This document shows, piece by piece, positions 1 through 7,991 of a stretch of DNA of 53,279 nt; position 1 is the first letter of the stretch, and each line of letters starts with the position of its first letter. Source of the stretch: Clostridiales bacterium (GTDB lineage Bacteria; Bacillota; Limnochordia; Darwinibacteriales; B1SED10-159). The stretch covers positions 1 to 53,279 of the forward strand of contig PUOC01000035.1 of the NCBI GenBank assembly GCA_003551965.1, in the 5' to 3' direction. The translations under genes and the position numbers were made by a program. The notes below the pieces were generated by a model that ran no database searches, was not told the origin of the DNA, and worked only from the letters and a program-made list of their open reading frames with translations.

Positions 1-1
1 T

Positions 2-607
2 GTATTTGCAGTGGCCAACCTGCGCGGTGGCGGCGAATATGGCGAAGCTTGGCATCAGGCGGGAATGCGGGAACGAAAGCAGAACGTCTTTGATGATTTC
101 CAGTGCGCAGCCCAGTGGCTGGTGGCAAACCAGTTTACCTGCCCCGATCGGCTGGCCATTGAAGGACGCAGCAATGGCGGGCTTTTAACGGCGGTTTGTG
201 CGCTGCAGAGACCGGATCTGTACGGCGCGGTGGTCTGCGGTGTGCCCGTCACGGATATGCTGCGCTTCCACAAATTTACCGTGGGCAGTTACTGGGTGCC
301 CGAGTTTGGCGACCCGGACAACAGCGCTGACTTTCCCGCTCTCTATGCCTACTCGCCGCTGCACAACTCACAGAAGGCAGTATATCCGCCGATGCTCATC
401 ACCACCGGCGATCACGATGACCGGGTGGTCCCGGCCCACGCCTACAAATTCGCAGCCGTGATGCAGGAAAAAAACGAAGGGCCCCACCCAGTACTGCTGC
501 GGATAGATACCGATGCCGGACACGGCCACGGCAAGCCGACATCGAAGATTATCCAGGAACACACCGATGTGTATGCCTTCCTATTCCGAACCATAGGCGA
601 CAGCTAG
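2..607 (+). CDS. Prolyl oligopeptidase family serine peptidase (S9), C-terminal part only
   Basis: The frame is open from the left edge, so the beginning of the gene lies outside the window. What remains is the alpha/beta-hydrolase catalytic half of an S9A prolyl oligopeptidase, which cleaves short peptides after proline. Visible hallmarks are the FAVANLRGGGEYG strand-loop close to the left edge, the nucleophile elbow GRSNGGLL, the acid in GDHDDRVVP and the catalytic histidine in DAGHGHG, all in the family order and spacing. The gene stops at TAG 605-607. The region of about 200 aa matches the end of this family, where roughly 480 more N-terminal residues (propeller) are expected. An imperfect stem-loop follows at 655-712. 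Confidence 0.9.
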   Translation, partial: VFAVANLRGGGEYGEAWHQAGMRERKQNVFDDFQCAAQWLVANQFTCPDRLAIEGRSNGGLLTAVCALQRPDLYGAVVCGVPVTDMLRFHKFTVGSYWVPEFGDPDNSADFPALYAYSPLHNSQKAVYPPMLITTGDHDDRVVPAHAYKFAAVMQEKNEGPHPVLLRIDTDAGHGHGKPTSKIIQEHTDVYAFLFRTIGDS

Positions 608-1532
608 CAGCTCTGCCGCAACCCGGGTCGTCTAGAGAATAAAACCGGTGGTTGGAGGCGGCGATACGCTGTGCAAGAGCCCTTGGCGTTTCATGGACAG
701 CGTATCCGCCTCAGTCTCGGCAACACGACTTCTGCAGTCTGTGTACAGTGAGGCAACAGCCAACGGACCAAGAAATTAGATTCGGCCCATGTTTGTCGCG
801 GGTAAGCTGGCTCTAAGAGGTACGGCCATCATGGCGCTGCAATTTAAGCTTGCCCCAGCAGCTAAGGCGGAAGGATTTGCGGGGCTCGGTGGAGTATCCA
901 TAGGATAGGAGAAATCTTACGGACACCGGCGGCCTGCAGACACGTCCCGCGGGTAGGGCTTCGCGGAGAATTTTCCGCGGCCACCGAACCCATTGTGCTT
1001 ACTTTCACCTTCGGGGGTTCCGTACGTACGTCAAGGATAGGGCACGCAGCTTCCTCGGTTGTATGGTGAACAACAACGGGAGCAGTACTGCCGGAATTCT
1101 GGTCACAGCCACGGGCAAGGGGGCGATAGGCGTCTAAGGGATATTGCAGCATCGTGGCCTTACAAAAGGGCAAGGAAGCTGTAGTTTTTGTGTGTTTGAT
1201 TCGGTCTCGTACCCACGGAAAGCCATCCGCAGGCTGCGGGCAGCAGGAAAACCGCTGTTTGTCCCGGAGGATTGTGGAGGCGGCCGAGGGAAGTGCAGCG
1301 GACAATCTCTGCAGAGGCGATCTTGACAAACCCTCAGCCCGGGAAATTGCAGCTGTGAACCATCCTGACACGATTTCATCGGAGCTTTTTTCCATGACAT
1401 TGACGGGCAGAGCATGGAGAGCAGGGGGCCGCGGGCCTGGGTGAACGATGCTTCGGCCGTTCTTGCGGAGAGCTTTCATGCTCCAAGGATTCGGCCTGCC
1501 GACATTGTCAATATGGGAGGGAGGAGTCGACG
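608..1532. other. 925-bp gene-poor gap
   Basis: No reading frame here carries a recognisable domain. The overlapping frames on both strands at about 862-1479 have low-complexity, unprotein-like translations and no convincing ribosome binding site. The gap holds the imperfect inverted repeat at 655-712, a short 6-bp hairpin at 962-979, and the leader of the following dehydrogenase gene. It may contain decayed coding sequence, but I cannot name it. Confidence 0.5.
655..712. repeat. Imperfect inverted repeat (16-bp arms)
   Basis: The left arm 655-672 and right arm 697-712 pair over 16 bp, with a 2-nt bulge (CG) in the left arm and a 24-nt loop. It lies 48 bp after the stop codon of the oligopeptidase. 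There is no T-run after it, so it is either an atypical terminator or another RNA structure. Confidence 0.55.
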
Positions 1533-2423
1533 TTGAAGATAGGGATTATCGGTTTGGACACGTCGCATGCGGTGGCCTTTGCGGACATCCTCAATGACAA
1601 GAATCATGCCCATCATATCCCGGGTTATTCGGTCACAGACGCCTTTCCCGGCGGATCCCCGGACATGAAGCCCAGCATGGAGCGGGTGGAACACTATACC
1701 AAAAAACTGCAGCAGGAACACGGCGTGAATATTTTGGAGTCGCCAGAAGCCGTAGCTGATCGTGTTGACGCTATTTTGCTGGAATCCGTGGACGGGCGCG
1801 TCCATTTGGATCAGTTCAGGAGGGTAGCCCCGTTCGGGAAGCCTGTATTCATTGATAAGCCTCTAGCTGTGGGCACGGAGCAGGCGCGCCAAATTTTTCA
1901 ACTGGCAGAGCGGTACGGGGTTCCTGTCATGAGCAGTTCTGCGCTGCGTTTTGACGAGGCCTTTCGACAGGGCCTGCGCCGAGTGAATGGGCGGCTCCAC
2001 GGTATCGACTGTTTCGGCCCCCTGCCGTTGGAGGAGACGCAGCCAGGTCTGTTTTGGTATGGCATTCATACGGTGGAGATGATCCACACGGCGATGGGGC
2101 CCGGGTGTTGTGCCGTGGCGGCGCTGGTGGAGGATGACGAAGAGGTGATTGTCGGGCGTTGGATGGATGGCCGCTTGGCATCTCTGCGAGGGAACCGCCG
2201 CGGCCGCAGCCAATTTTCTGCTGTCCTCCATGATTCCAGGTGCAGTGTATTGGTCGAGGCCGGAACGGCGAAACCCTTCTATGCAAGCCTGCTCGAGCAG
2301 ATCGTGCGTATGTTTGAAACGGGCAGGACCATCGTTCCCTGTGAAGAAACCCTGGCGGTAATAGAGTTCATAGAGGCAGCCAACGAAAGCCGCCGCACGG
2401 GCCAGGCAGTGCCATTGGTATGA
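1533..2423 (+). CDS. Gfo/Idh/MocA-family oxidoreductase (short form)
   Basis: Predicted NAD(P)-dependent dehydrogenase of the Gfo/Idh/MocA superfamily, whose members oxidise or reduce hydroxyls of sugars, inositols and related polyols. The N-terminus (KIGIIGLDTSHA) is a Rossmann beta-alpha unit with a modified glycine motif. VFIDKPLA near residue 110 is the family's (E/D)KP signature supplying the active-site lysine. At 296 aa it is shorter than the usual 330-380, and the C-terminal sheet domain is compact. The TTG start is chosen because GGGAGGGAGGAG lies 6 nt upstream and the protein then begins exactly at the Rossmann strand. It is monocistronic and followed by a terminator at 2451-2489. 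Substrate unknown. Confidence 0.8.
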   Translation: MKIGIIGLDTSHAVAFADILNDKNHAHHIPGYSVTDAFPGGSPDMKPSMERVEHYTKKLQQEHGVNILESPEAVADRVDAILLESVDGRVHLDQFRRVAPFGKPVFIDKPLAVGTEQARQIFQLAERYGVPVMSSSALRFDEAFRQGLRRVNGRLHGIDCFGPLPLEETQPGLFWYGIHTVEMIHTAMGPGCCAVAALVEDDEEVIVGRWMDGRLASLRGNRRGRSQFSAVLHDSRCSVLVEAGTAKPFYASLLEQIVRMFETGRTIVPCEETLAVIEFIEAANESRRTGQAVPLV

Positions 2424-2450
2424 CGGCAGTGCAGATAAACGGATTGCAGC

Positions 2451-2489
2451 CGCCGAGGTGCAGTGGAAACAACGCTCCTCGGCGTTTTC
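2451..2489 (+). terminator. Rho-independent terminator after the Gfo/Idh gene
   Basis: The 8-bp stem CGCCGAGG / CCTCGGCG (2451-2458 with 2477-2484) is followed by TTTTCT. It lies 27 bp after the stop codon, between convergent genes. Confidence 0.7.
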
Positions 2490-2543
2490 TGTACCCGCAC
2501 GGCTGGCAGAGAACGTCTGGCCGGGCAGCGGTTGCTGGCGCTT

Positions 2544-3353
2544 TCACCCGTCTACTTGGGCGATGAACTCCCGTAAAACACGGATGAAGTGTTCCGGGTT
2601 GTCCTGATGGGCAGCGCTGCGGGCCTGGGGGACGGTAACGAGTGTGCTGTGCTCGGTCAGGTTATGCCACTGCAGGTTCCAACGCCGGATAATGGCTGCA
2701 TCGCGGTCTCCGCAGACAAGCAGCAGGGGCTGCGGAGGGGAATGGGGCAGGCCGGCAGCCAGATCGTGCAGCATTTCCCGATATAGATGGATGAGATGCC
2801 GCTTAGGCAGAGCTTTTGCGCACTCCTCGAAGTAACGGCGGGCGGAAGCCGTTCCGGCCCGGCCGGTGGCCAGCTTGTTGTTTGTCCACTCCTCCGGCAG
2901 CAGGTCGAGGATGTGTGCGAAAGGATGAAGAAGACGGATAGGGGCCGGGGCTTTGGGGTGCAGGGGAATGCCTCCCACATGGATCGTGGCCGTGGCCCGT
3001 TCAGGAAAATCTACGGCTGCCTTCTGGATGACAAAGCTGCCTAGGGAATGGCCGACCAAGAGAGCGGAATCCATGCCGAGATGGTCCAAAAGTGCCATTA
3101 ACAGATCGGCTGCCGGTGTTGTGTACGCCATCTGCAGATCAAAGGGATCGGACCGGCCATGGAACGGCAGGTCCCAGACCAAAACGCGATAGCGGTCTTG
3201 GAGCGCTTCAGCCTGTCCTTGGAAACTGCGGTGATCCGCTGCTGGGCCGTGGCAGAATACCACAGCGGGACCGTCCTCCGGACCACGCAGTTCGTAATAT
3301 ACGGTTGCCAGTTCATGTTCAAAAAACACGGCGCGGCCTCCTTGATTTTCCAT
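2544..3353 (-). CDS. Alpha/beta hydrolase
   Basis: A 269-aa single-domain alpha/beta hydrolase, predicted cytosolic (no signal peptide). The oxyanion segment is CHGPAAD (about residues 34-40), the nucleophile is Ser103 in VGHSLGSF, the acid lies in CGDRD (about 215-218), and the histidine is H249 in AAHQDNP. This is the complete Ser-Asp-His order of esterases, C-C hydrolases and haloperoxidase-like enzymes. Substrate cannot be assigned, and the cap region (about 130-200) is unremarkable. It is convergent with the upstream Gfo/Idh gene and divergent from serA, so probably transcribed alone. Confidence 0.85.
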   Translation of the reverse strand: MENQGGRAVFFEHELATVYYELRGPEDGPAVVFCHGPAADHRSFQGQAEALQDRYRVLVWDLPFHGRSDPFDLQMAYTTPAADLLMALLDHLGMDSALLVGHSLGSFVIQKAAVDFPERATATIHVGGIPLHPKAPAPIRLLHPFAHILDLLPEEWTNNKLATGRAGTASARRYFEECAKALPKRHLIHLYREMLHDLAAGLPHSPPQPLLLVCGDRDAAIIRRWNLQWHNLTEHSTLVTVPQARSAAHQDNPEHFIRVLREFIAQVDG

Positions 3354-3524
3354 TGGCGTGTATGGGCAGAATGATCAGCAGAAGATGTACAGGTGCAGTG
3401 CTCGGTTCACAGTCCGCTGCCGGGGGCTGTTTGCTTAATTCGAAGGAAACGGGCCACAGCGGAGCAGAATCCGCTCTCTATCTGAATGTATTCGACGGAA
3501 TGCGTCAAAATTTCGGTTTTGTCC

Positions 3525-3553
3525 TTGCAATCTTCAGTGAAACAACATACAAT
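3525..3553 (+). promoter_or_regulatory. Predicted sigma-70-type promoter of serA
   Basis: TTGCAA (3525-3530), a 17-bp spacer and TACAAT (3548-3553). The -10 matches 5 of 6 consensus bases. It predicts a start near 3560 and a leader of about 140 nt before serA. This falls in the 346-bp gap between the hydrolase and serA. Confidence 0.55.
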
Positions 3554-3566
3554 CATGTCAAGGTCA

Positions 3567-3594
3567 ACGGCGGAATTGGTTTCGTTTCCGCCGT
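3567..3594 (+). other. Perfect hairpin in the serA leader
   Basis: ACGGCGGAA (3567-3575) and TTCCGCCGT (3586-3594) form a perfect 9-bp stem with a 10-nt loop, a few bases after the predicted transcription start. No T-tract follows. It could stabilise the 5' end or take part in attenuation. No T-box or other known riboswitch motif was recognised. Confidence 0.45.
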
Positions 3595-3699
3595 GTTCCG
3601 GGAAGGTGCTGCAAAGGTGGCCTCTGAAGCGGGCTGGAGGCAGAATTAGGGAAAGCAACACCGATTTTGGACAGGGGAGATTCTATGGAGGTGGTTCCT

Positions 3700-5304
3700 T
3701 TGAACGTGCTGGTGACAGAAAACATCGCCCAAGAAGGCGTGGTACTTCTGCAGGAACAGGGATACCGTGTGGACGTGCGCCTGGGTATGAGCCGCGAAGA
3801 GCTGTTGGACTGCATTGAGGGCTATGAAGGCTTGATCGTACGCAGTGTAACCCAGGTCAATAAAGAGCTGCTAGACCGCGCTTCGCGCTTAAAGGTCGTG
3901 GGCCGTGCCGGAAACGGCATTGATAATATCGATGTTCCTTCCTGTACACAGCAGGGCATTATTGTGGCCAATACCCCCGACAGCAACACCATGGCTGCTG
4001 CAGAACTGGCTATCGGCCTGGCCTTTGCCATTGTCCGCCATATACCGCAGGCGAACAGCGCGGCTAGGATTAAGGATTTCCGCCGCAAACAATTTACCGG
4101 CTGGGAGTTGGATGGAAAGACCGTGGGCATTATCGGCCTGGGACGTATCGGATCCATTGTGGCTACAAAGCTCAAGGGCTGCAAGATGAATGCCATAGCC
4201 TATGATCCGTATATCACCGACGAACGCTTTAAGACCTATGGTGTTGAGAAGTGCAATACCCTAGAAGAGCTCTTGGAACAATCGGACCTGATTACAATTC
4301 ATACACCGAAAACGGAAGAAACCTACGGCATGGTGGGCAGCGAGGAGATCGCGCGCTGTAAAGACGGAGTCGCCATTGTGAATGCTGCCCGGGGCGGCCT
4401 GATCTGCGAAGATGCCCTCTATGACGGACTCAAATCGGGCAAGGTCTATGGTGCCGCCGTCGATGTCCTGGATCCGGAACCCGGCTACGACAAACCGCCG
4501 CAGGACCAAGCGTACGAAAATAAACTGCTGGAGTTGGACAACGTCATTCTCACGCCCCACATCGGCGCCTCCACGGCTGAAGCCCAGTACAGCGTCGGTA
4601 CCACGGTGGCCCGCTTGGTAGGGCGGGCTTTGCAGGATCAGCTGGTGGAAGCGGTAAATATTCCTGCCATCGATGCCAGAGCCATGGAAGAGCTGCGTCC
4701 CTATACAGAGCTGGCCGAGATCCTCGGCAAGATATACTATCAGGCGGAGCGGGATACCGTGGAAAAAATTGAAGTGATCTACCACGGCGAGCTGACCAAG
4801 AAAGAAACGGGGCTCATATCCCGCAGTGCCTATAAAGGTTTTCTAGAACCGATAGTCAAAGAAAAGGTCAATTATATCAATGCTCCGGTGCTCTTAGACG
4901 GCATGGGCGTGGAGTTCATTGACAGCAAGAGCAGCCAGGACAGCAAGTATACCAACCTGCTTACGGTGCGGTTTTCCACGAAATACAAAACGCTCAGTGT
5001 GTCGGGGACCGTGTTTGCCCCTCATGCAATCCGGATCGTGGACTTTTTCGGCTACAAACTGGATTTTGAACCGACACCCTATATTATTGCCATTCAAAAT
5101 GTAGACCAGCCGGGTATCATCGGCAGCATCGGCACCGTGTTCGGCGACGCGGGGATCAATATCGCAGCGATGCAGTGGAGCCGCAATCGGCGAGGCCAAA
5201 AGGCCGTAGCCTTTATCAGTGTGGATCAGGAAGCCGATCCGGCGACCTTAGAACAGATCCGAGCCATCGACGGCGTATTGCAGGCGTCCATGATGAAATT
5301 CTAG
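3700..5304 (+). CDS. serA: D-3-phosphoglycerate dehydrogenase (long, ACT-containing form)
   Basis: Catalyses NAD-dependent oxidation of 3-phosphoglycerate to 3-phosphohydroxypyruvate, the first step of serine synthesis. The 534-aa protein has the D-2-hydroxyacid dehydrogenase fold: NAD loop GLGRIG at 146-151, catalytic Arg231 (NAARGG), Glu260 (DVLDPEP) and His287 (TPHIGAS). An intervening (ASB) domain and a C-terminal ACT domain of about 75 aa (DQPGIIGSIGTVF) follow, as in Bacillus-type SerA. The TTG at 3700 is preferred because a near-perfect GGAGGTG sits 5 nt upstream and the product then starts MNVLVTEN. An in-frame ATG at 3685 with a weaker site is the alternative. The ACT domain implies effector binding, classically serine. 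It is transcribed alone and ends at a strong hairpin. Confidence 0.95.
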   Translation: MNVLVTENIAQEGVVLLQEQGYRVDVRLGMSREELLDCIEGYEGLIVRSVTQVNKELLDRASRLKVVGRAGNGIDNIDVPSCTQQGIIVANTPDSNTMAAAELAIGLAFAIVRHIPQANSAARIKDFRRKQFTGWELDGKTVGIIGLGRIGSIVATKLKGCKMNAIAYDPYITDERFKTYGVEKCNTLEELLEQSDLITIHTPKTEETYGMVGSEEIARCKDGVAIVNAARGGLICEDALYDGLKSGKVYGAAVDVLDPEPGYDKPPQDQAYENKLLELDNVILTPHIGASTAEAQYSVGTTVARLVGRALQDQLVEAVNIPAIDARAMEELRPYTELAEILGKIYYQAERDTVEKIEVIYHGELTKKETGLISRSAYKGFLEPIVKEKVNYINAPVLLDGMGVEFIDSKSSQDSKYTNLLTVRFSTKYKTLSVSGTVFAPHAIRIVDFFGYKLDFEPTPYIIAIQNVDQPGIIGSIGTVFGDAGINIAAMQWSRNRRGQKAVAFISVDQEADPATLEQIRAIDGVLQASMMKF

Positions 5305-5391
5305 AGCAGCTCAAGAGAACCCGGCCACAGACCGGCCGGCGGCAATGCGCGGCGGCAGTGCCGTTGTTCCAGCGGCAGGCAGGTGTTTTAA

Positions 5392-5427
5392 CGACCCTTC
5401 CCATGGATTAAGCCATGGGAAGGGTCG
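5392..5427. terminator. Perfect 15-bp hairpin between convergent genes
   Basis: CGACCCTTCCCATGG (5392-5406) and its exact reverse complement (5413-5427) are separated by a 6-nt loop. It lies between the 3' ends of serA and the PIG-L gene and probably serves both directions, although neither side has a clear U-tract. Confidence 0.6.
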
Positions 5428-5451
5428 CACTCGTTGCGGGGCGGCGTGGTC

Positions 5452-6342
5452 TCACCCAAACAGGGCCAGTTTTTTCTCGGCCAAGGAATAGTTGAGAGCA
5501 TCGCCGGGGAAGAATGTCTTGATTTCGTCTAGTGTAGGTGCAGTGCCCCAGTTGGTTATGGTATAGGCTTCGTAATAGCCGTCTTTCAGTCCGTGTTTTT
5601 CGGCAATGGCGCGGCTGCGCCGAACCAGGCGTTCCTTCAGTTCCCGCACGTCTTTGGGCTTTTCGTAGCGGCCTACCCAAGGAAGCCATTCCTGCACCTG
5701 TGACTCGTGCTGGTTGAATGCCTCCGCTTTCACGTCCGCTTCCTCGGTGATATCAATGATCAGATCGGGATCGATTTGGCCGGAGTAGCCGTCGTGGGTG
5801 GTGACAATGATCGGCGGCTTCACATAGGGCAGCGGCTGGTCATCGGCAAACTGATCAAGATATTCCTGGGTGTACCATTCCGGGAAGGCAAAGGGTGCTG
5901 CAATCAAATAGGCAATTCGTTTTACGATTTCGCCGACATGGGTGTGGTCATTGTGCATGCCGAAGCAGTCACTGACATCATTCACCGGCAGCGTCAGCAG
6001 CAGATCCGGCTGGAACTGGCGAATGGCGTTCCACACAGCTCCTTTGCTGTCCCGGGTGATCTGCAGATCGCTGTCGGGAAACTGGCGGCCGCGCAGATCG
6101 GTAAGCAGTTTATAGTCGAAACCGACCAGTTTTGCCCCCGCCCGGGCTTCGGCCAGGCGACGTTTGACCAGCGCCTGGGGATCCCGCAGGTACCGGGCTT
6201 CGCAGTGCCCGCCGGCACCGTTTGTCAATGTAGCTTCTAATCCCTCCATGGTGAGGTGTTTCTGCATTTTGGCCAGCAGTCCTGCAGCAGCCCCCTGCAT
6301 GTCGTCTTGGTGAGCGCCTACGAACATTACTTTTTTCGTCAT
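5452..6342 (-). CDS. PIG-L/LmbE-family deacetylase
   Basis: Zinc-dependent N-deacetylase of the PIG-L/LmbE family, whose members remove acetyl groups from N-acetylglucosaminyl conjugates. The 296-aa protein opens with KKVMFVGAHQDDMQ. H11 and D14 match the family's zinc ligands and D13 the catalytic base of AHPDDE, with Q and M replacing P and E. The distal ligand lies in MHNDHTH (130-135). The ATG at 6342 is used because AGGAGG lies 6 nt upstream. An upstream in-frame extension is not supported. It is followed convergently by serA and preceded by a Gfo/Idh gene 210 bp away on the same strand, so a loose operon is possible. The sugar substrate is unknown. Confidence 0.85.
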   Translation of the reverse strand: MTKKVMFVGAHQDDMQGAAAGLLAKMQKHLTMEGLEATLTNGAGGHCEARYLRDPQALVKRRLAEARAGAKLVGFDYKLLTDLRGRQFPDSDLQITRDSKGAVWNAIRQFQPDLLLTLPVNDVSDCFGMHNDHTHVGEIVKRIAYLIAAPFAFPEWYTQEYLDQFADDQPLPYVKPPIIVTTHDGYSGQIDPDLIIDITEEADVKAEAFNQHESQVQEWLPWVGRYEKPKDVRELKERLVRRSRAIAEKHGLKDGYYEAYTITNWGTAPTLDEIKTFFPGDALNYSLAEKKLALFG

Positions 6343-6552
6343 CGTAATCCTCCTATTGTGGATCTGTCTGAAAGCAGCCGTCATATTTGGTCTGCAGCCG
6401 CACCCGACGCAGACACTCTCCCTACGATATTCGTCCTCGTGGGATGCGATCCCTTTCCGTGGACTTTCTGACCCTGTGGGAATATAGAACAAGCCTGCCG
6501 CCCAGATTTTTCACCAAACGCCGCGAGATGCCCCTGCCTTCCGGCATGGGGT

Positions 6553-7578
6553 CTATGACTGCGGTATTGAAACGGTCTTGCCTGTTTTGGCAGAATCGTA
6601 CACGGCCAGGCAGGCAGCGAAGTTCTGCACTTGATCCCATGCTGAACCCGCGGGAGCACGGCCCTCCTGTATGCTTGCGGCCACGTGTTCGACAATGTTT
6701 AAGGATTTCTCTGCCTGAGGCAGGTCTTCAAACGACCAGTCTCCCTGTCCATGGCGGCTGACAGCCAGTTTCCCCAGCAGGTTGTCCACAGCCACCGCGC
6801 CGCGGCTTCCCAGAATGTGGATGGTACTCCGGGCCGGTGATTCCGGGGCGCGGTGCCAGGTGACCTCTAGGTTGGCTACGGCGCCCGAAGCCAGCTGCAG
6901 AATTCCCACCCCATAGTCTTCCAAAGGCAGCTCCTTGTACGTAACATTGGCTGTGAAGCCCGTGGCGCGCACGAACGCAGAACCAGTCAGCCAGCGTGTC
7001 AGATCCACAGTGTAGATGGAGTGGTCGATCCAACCGCCGCCGGGTGCCTGGGCCGGATCCACCCACCAGCTGTCTTGATGCCCGCCTGGCCAGTGCTGGG
7101 GGGGGCGGCCATGAACGACTTGACTGATACTGAGCAGATCGCCTAATGCACCCTGATCCACAAGGGATTTGGCGTATTGGTCAACAGCCGATATTCGGCC
7201 TAAGCATTCTGCGGGAAACAAAACGACACCGTTTCGCTGAGCACACGCCTGTAGTGCCTGTACTCCTTCCAGGTCAAAGGCACCTGGTTTAACGGATATG
7301 ACATGTTTGCCGTGTTCCATGGCTTCGGTCAGGATCTTCTGGTTCAGCCGCGGCGGACTCATGGACACGACCAGATCGATCTCTGGATCGGTACATAGAT
7401 CGCTCCACTCCGGGGCCGTACGCACAGAGATGCCTTCGACAGCCTCCTGGAGCTGATCGGGGCAGTGGTGCCAGACCGCTGCCAGTTCGGCGCAGGAATT
7501 TTGGCCGGCTGTGCGCAAGAGATTCAGCGCTGTGTAATGGTGATCAAGGCCTGCAAGGGCCCAGCGCAGGGGTTTCAT
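6553..7578 (-). CDS. Gfo/Idh/MocA-family oxidoreductase
   Basis: A 341-aa predicted NAD(P)-dependent sugar or polyol dehydrogenase. The N-terminal Rossmann domain starts LRWALAGLDHHYTAL, again without the textbook GxGxxG. The lysine signature reads VISVKPGAF (K97), with V in place of the usual E of EKP. The central part (about 195-300) has the sheet-domain features of the family, including WVDPAQAPGGGWIDHSIY and a histidine/tyrosine-rich substrate face. The ATG at 7578 is chosen for AAGGAGA at 7-nt spacing. The earlier ATG at 7584 would be too close to it. It is divergent from the GH127/kinase pair across a 413-bp region holding a 20-bp palindrome. Confidence 0.8.
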   Translation of the reverse strand: MKPLRWALAGLDHHYTALNLLRTAGQNSCAELAAVWHHCPDQLQEAVEGISVRTAPEWSDLCTDPEIDLVVSMSPPRLNQKILTEAMEHGKHVISVKPGAFDLEGVQALQACAQRNGVVLFPAECLGRISAVDQYAKSLVDQGALGDLLSISQVVHGRPPQHWPGGHQDSWWVDPAQAPGGGWIDHSIYTVDLTRWLTGSAFVRATGFTANVTYKELPLEDYGVGILQLASGAVANLEVTWHRAPESPARSTIHILGSRGAVAVDNLLGKLAVSRHGQGDWSFEDLPQAEKSLNIVEHVAASIQEGRAPAGSAWDQVQNFAACLAVYDSAKTGKTVSIPQS

Positions 7579-7991
7579 GGACATTCTCCTTTCATGGACA
7601 ACTCGGTTTTTCAGGCAGGGCCGCCGGGAACCCATGGAATGGCGATAGGGGCCCCAAAGGACCTGCGATTGCAAGGCTTGACGCCGCGTTGCAGTCGGCG
7701 GACAAAAGTCGCCTTCTTTGCGGCCGGTCTCTATAGAGGGATTGGCCAGAGAGTTCTTCAATTCCTGCCGGCATAGTGGCGCAGGCCCTGGCCGCCCGGC
7801 CATATTCCATGGAGGAATCGGCCGCAGGGGAATGGAACCCATAAAAGAATGTCAAGGGCTGACCCGAAATATTTGACGGCCGCCGAGCCGGAGGTCCGAG
7901 GTGCCGGCGGGATTCACCGGCGGACTGCGACCGCGGAACAGAAATCAGATAGCCAATACCGGCCGGTATTGGGACACGAGGAGTTGTGCTT
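7579..7991. promoter_or_regulatory. Divergent intergenic region
   Basis: This 413-bp space separates the minus-strand Gfo/Idh gene from the plus-strand GH127 gene and must hold the promoters of both. No gene is supported inside it. The clearest element is the palindrome at 7953-7972. No clean -35/-10 pair could be assigned. Confidence 0.5.
7953..7972. promoter_or_regulatory. Perfect 20-bp palindrome, candidate operator
   Basis: CCAATACCGGCCGGTATTGG is its own reverse complement over all 20 bases. It ends 19 bp before the GH127 start codon, just upstream of the ribosome binding site, a position suited to repression. A site with 18 of 20 identical bases lies at 36308-36327. Symmetry around a central CG is typical of LacI-type operators, but the binding protein is unknown. 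Confidence 0.55.

Noticed and set aside
862-1479. 205-aa minus-strand frame in the 5' gap
   Set aside because: No ribosome binding site, low-complexity Ser/Pro/Arg-rich translation and no known motif. It probably only reflects GC bias.
4261-4785. 174-aa minus-strand frame inside serA
   Set aside because: It is wholly inside serA, whose catalytic residues are intact; antisense shadow.
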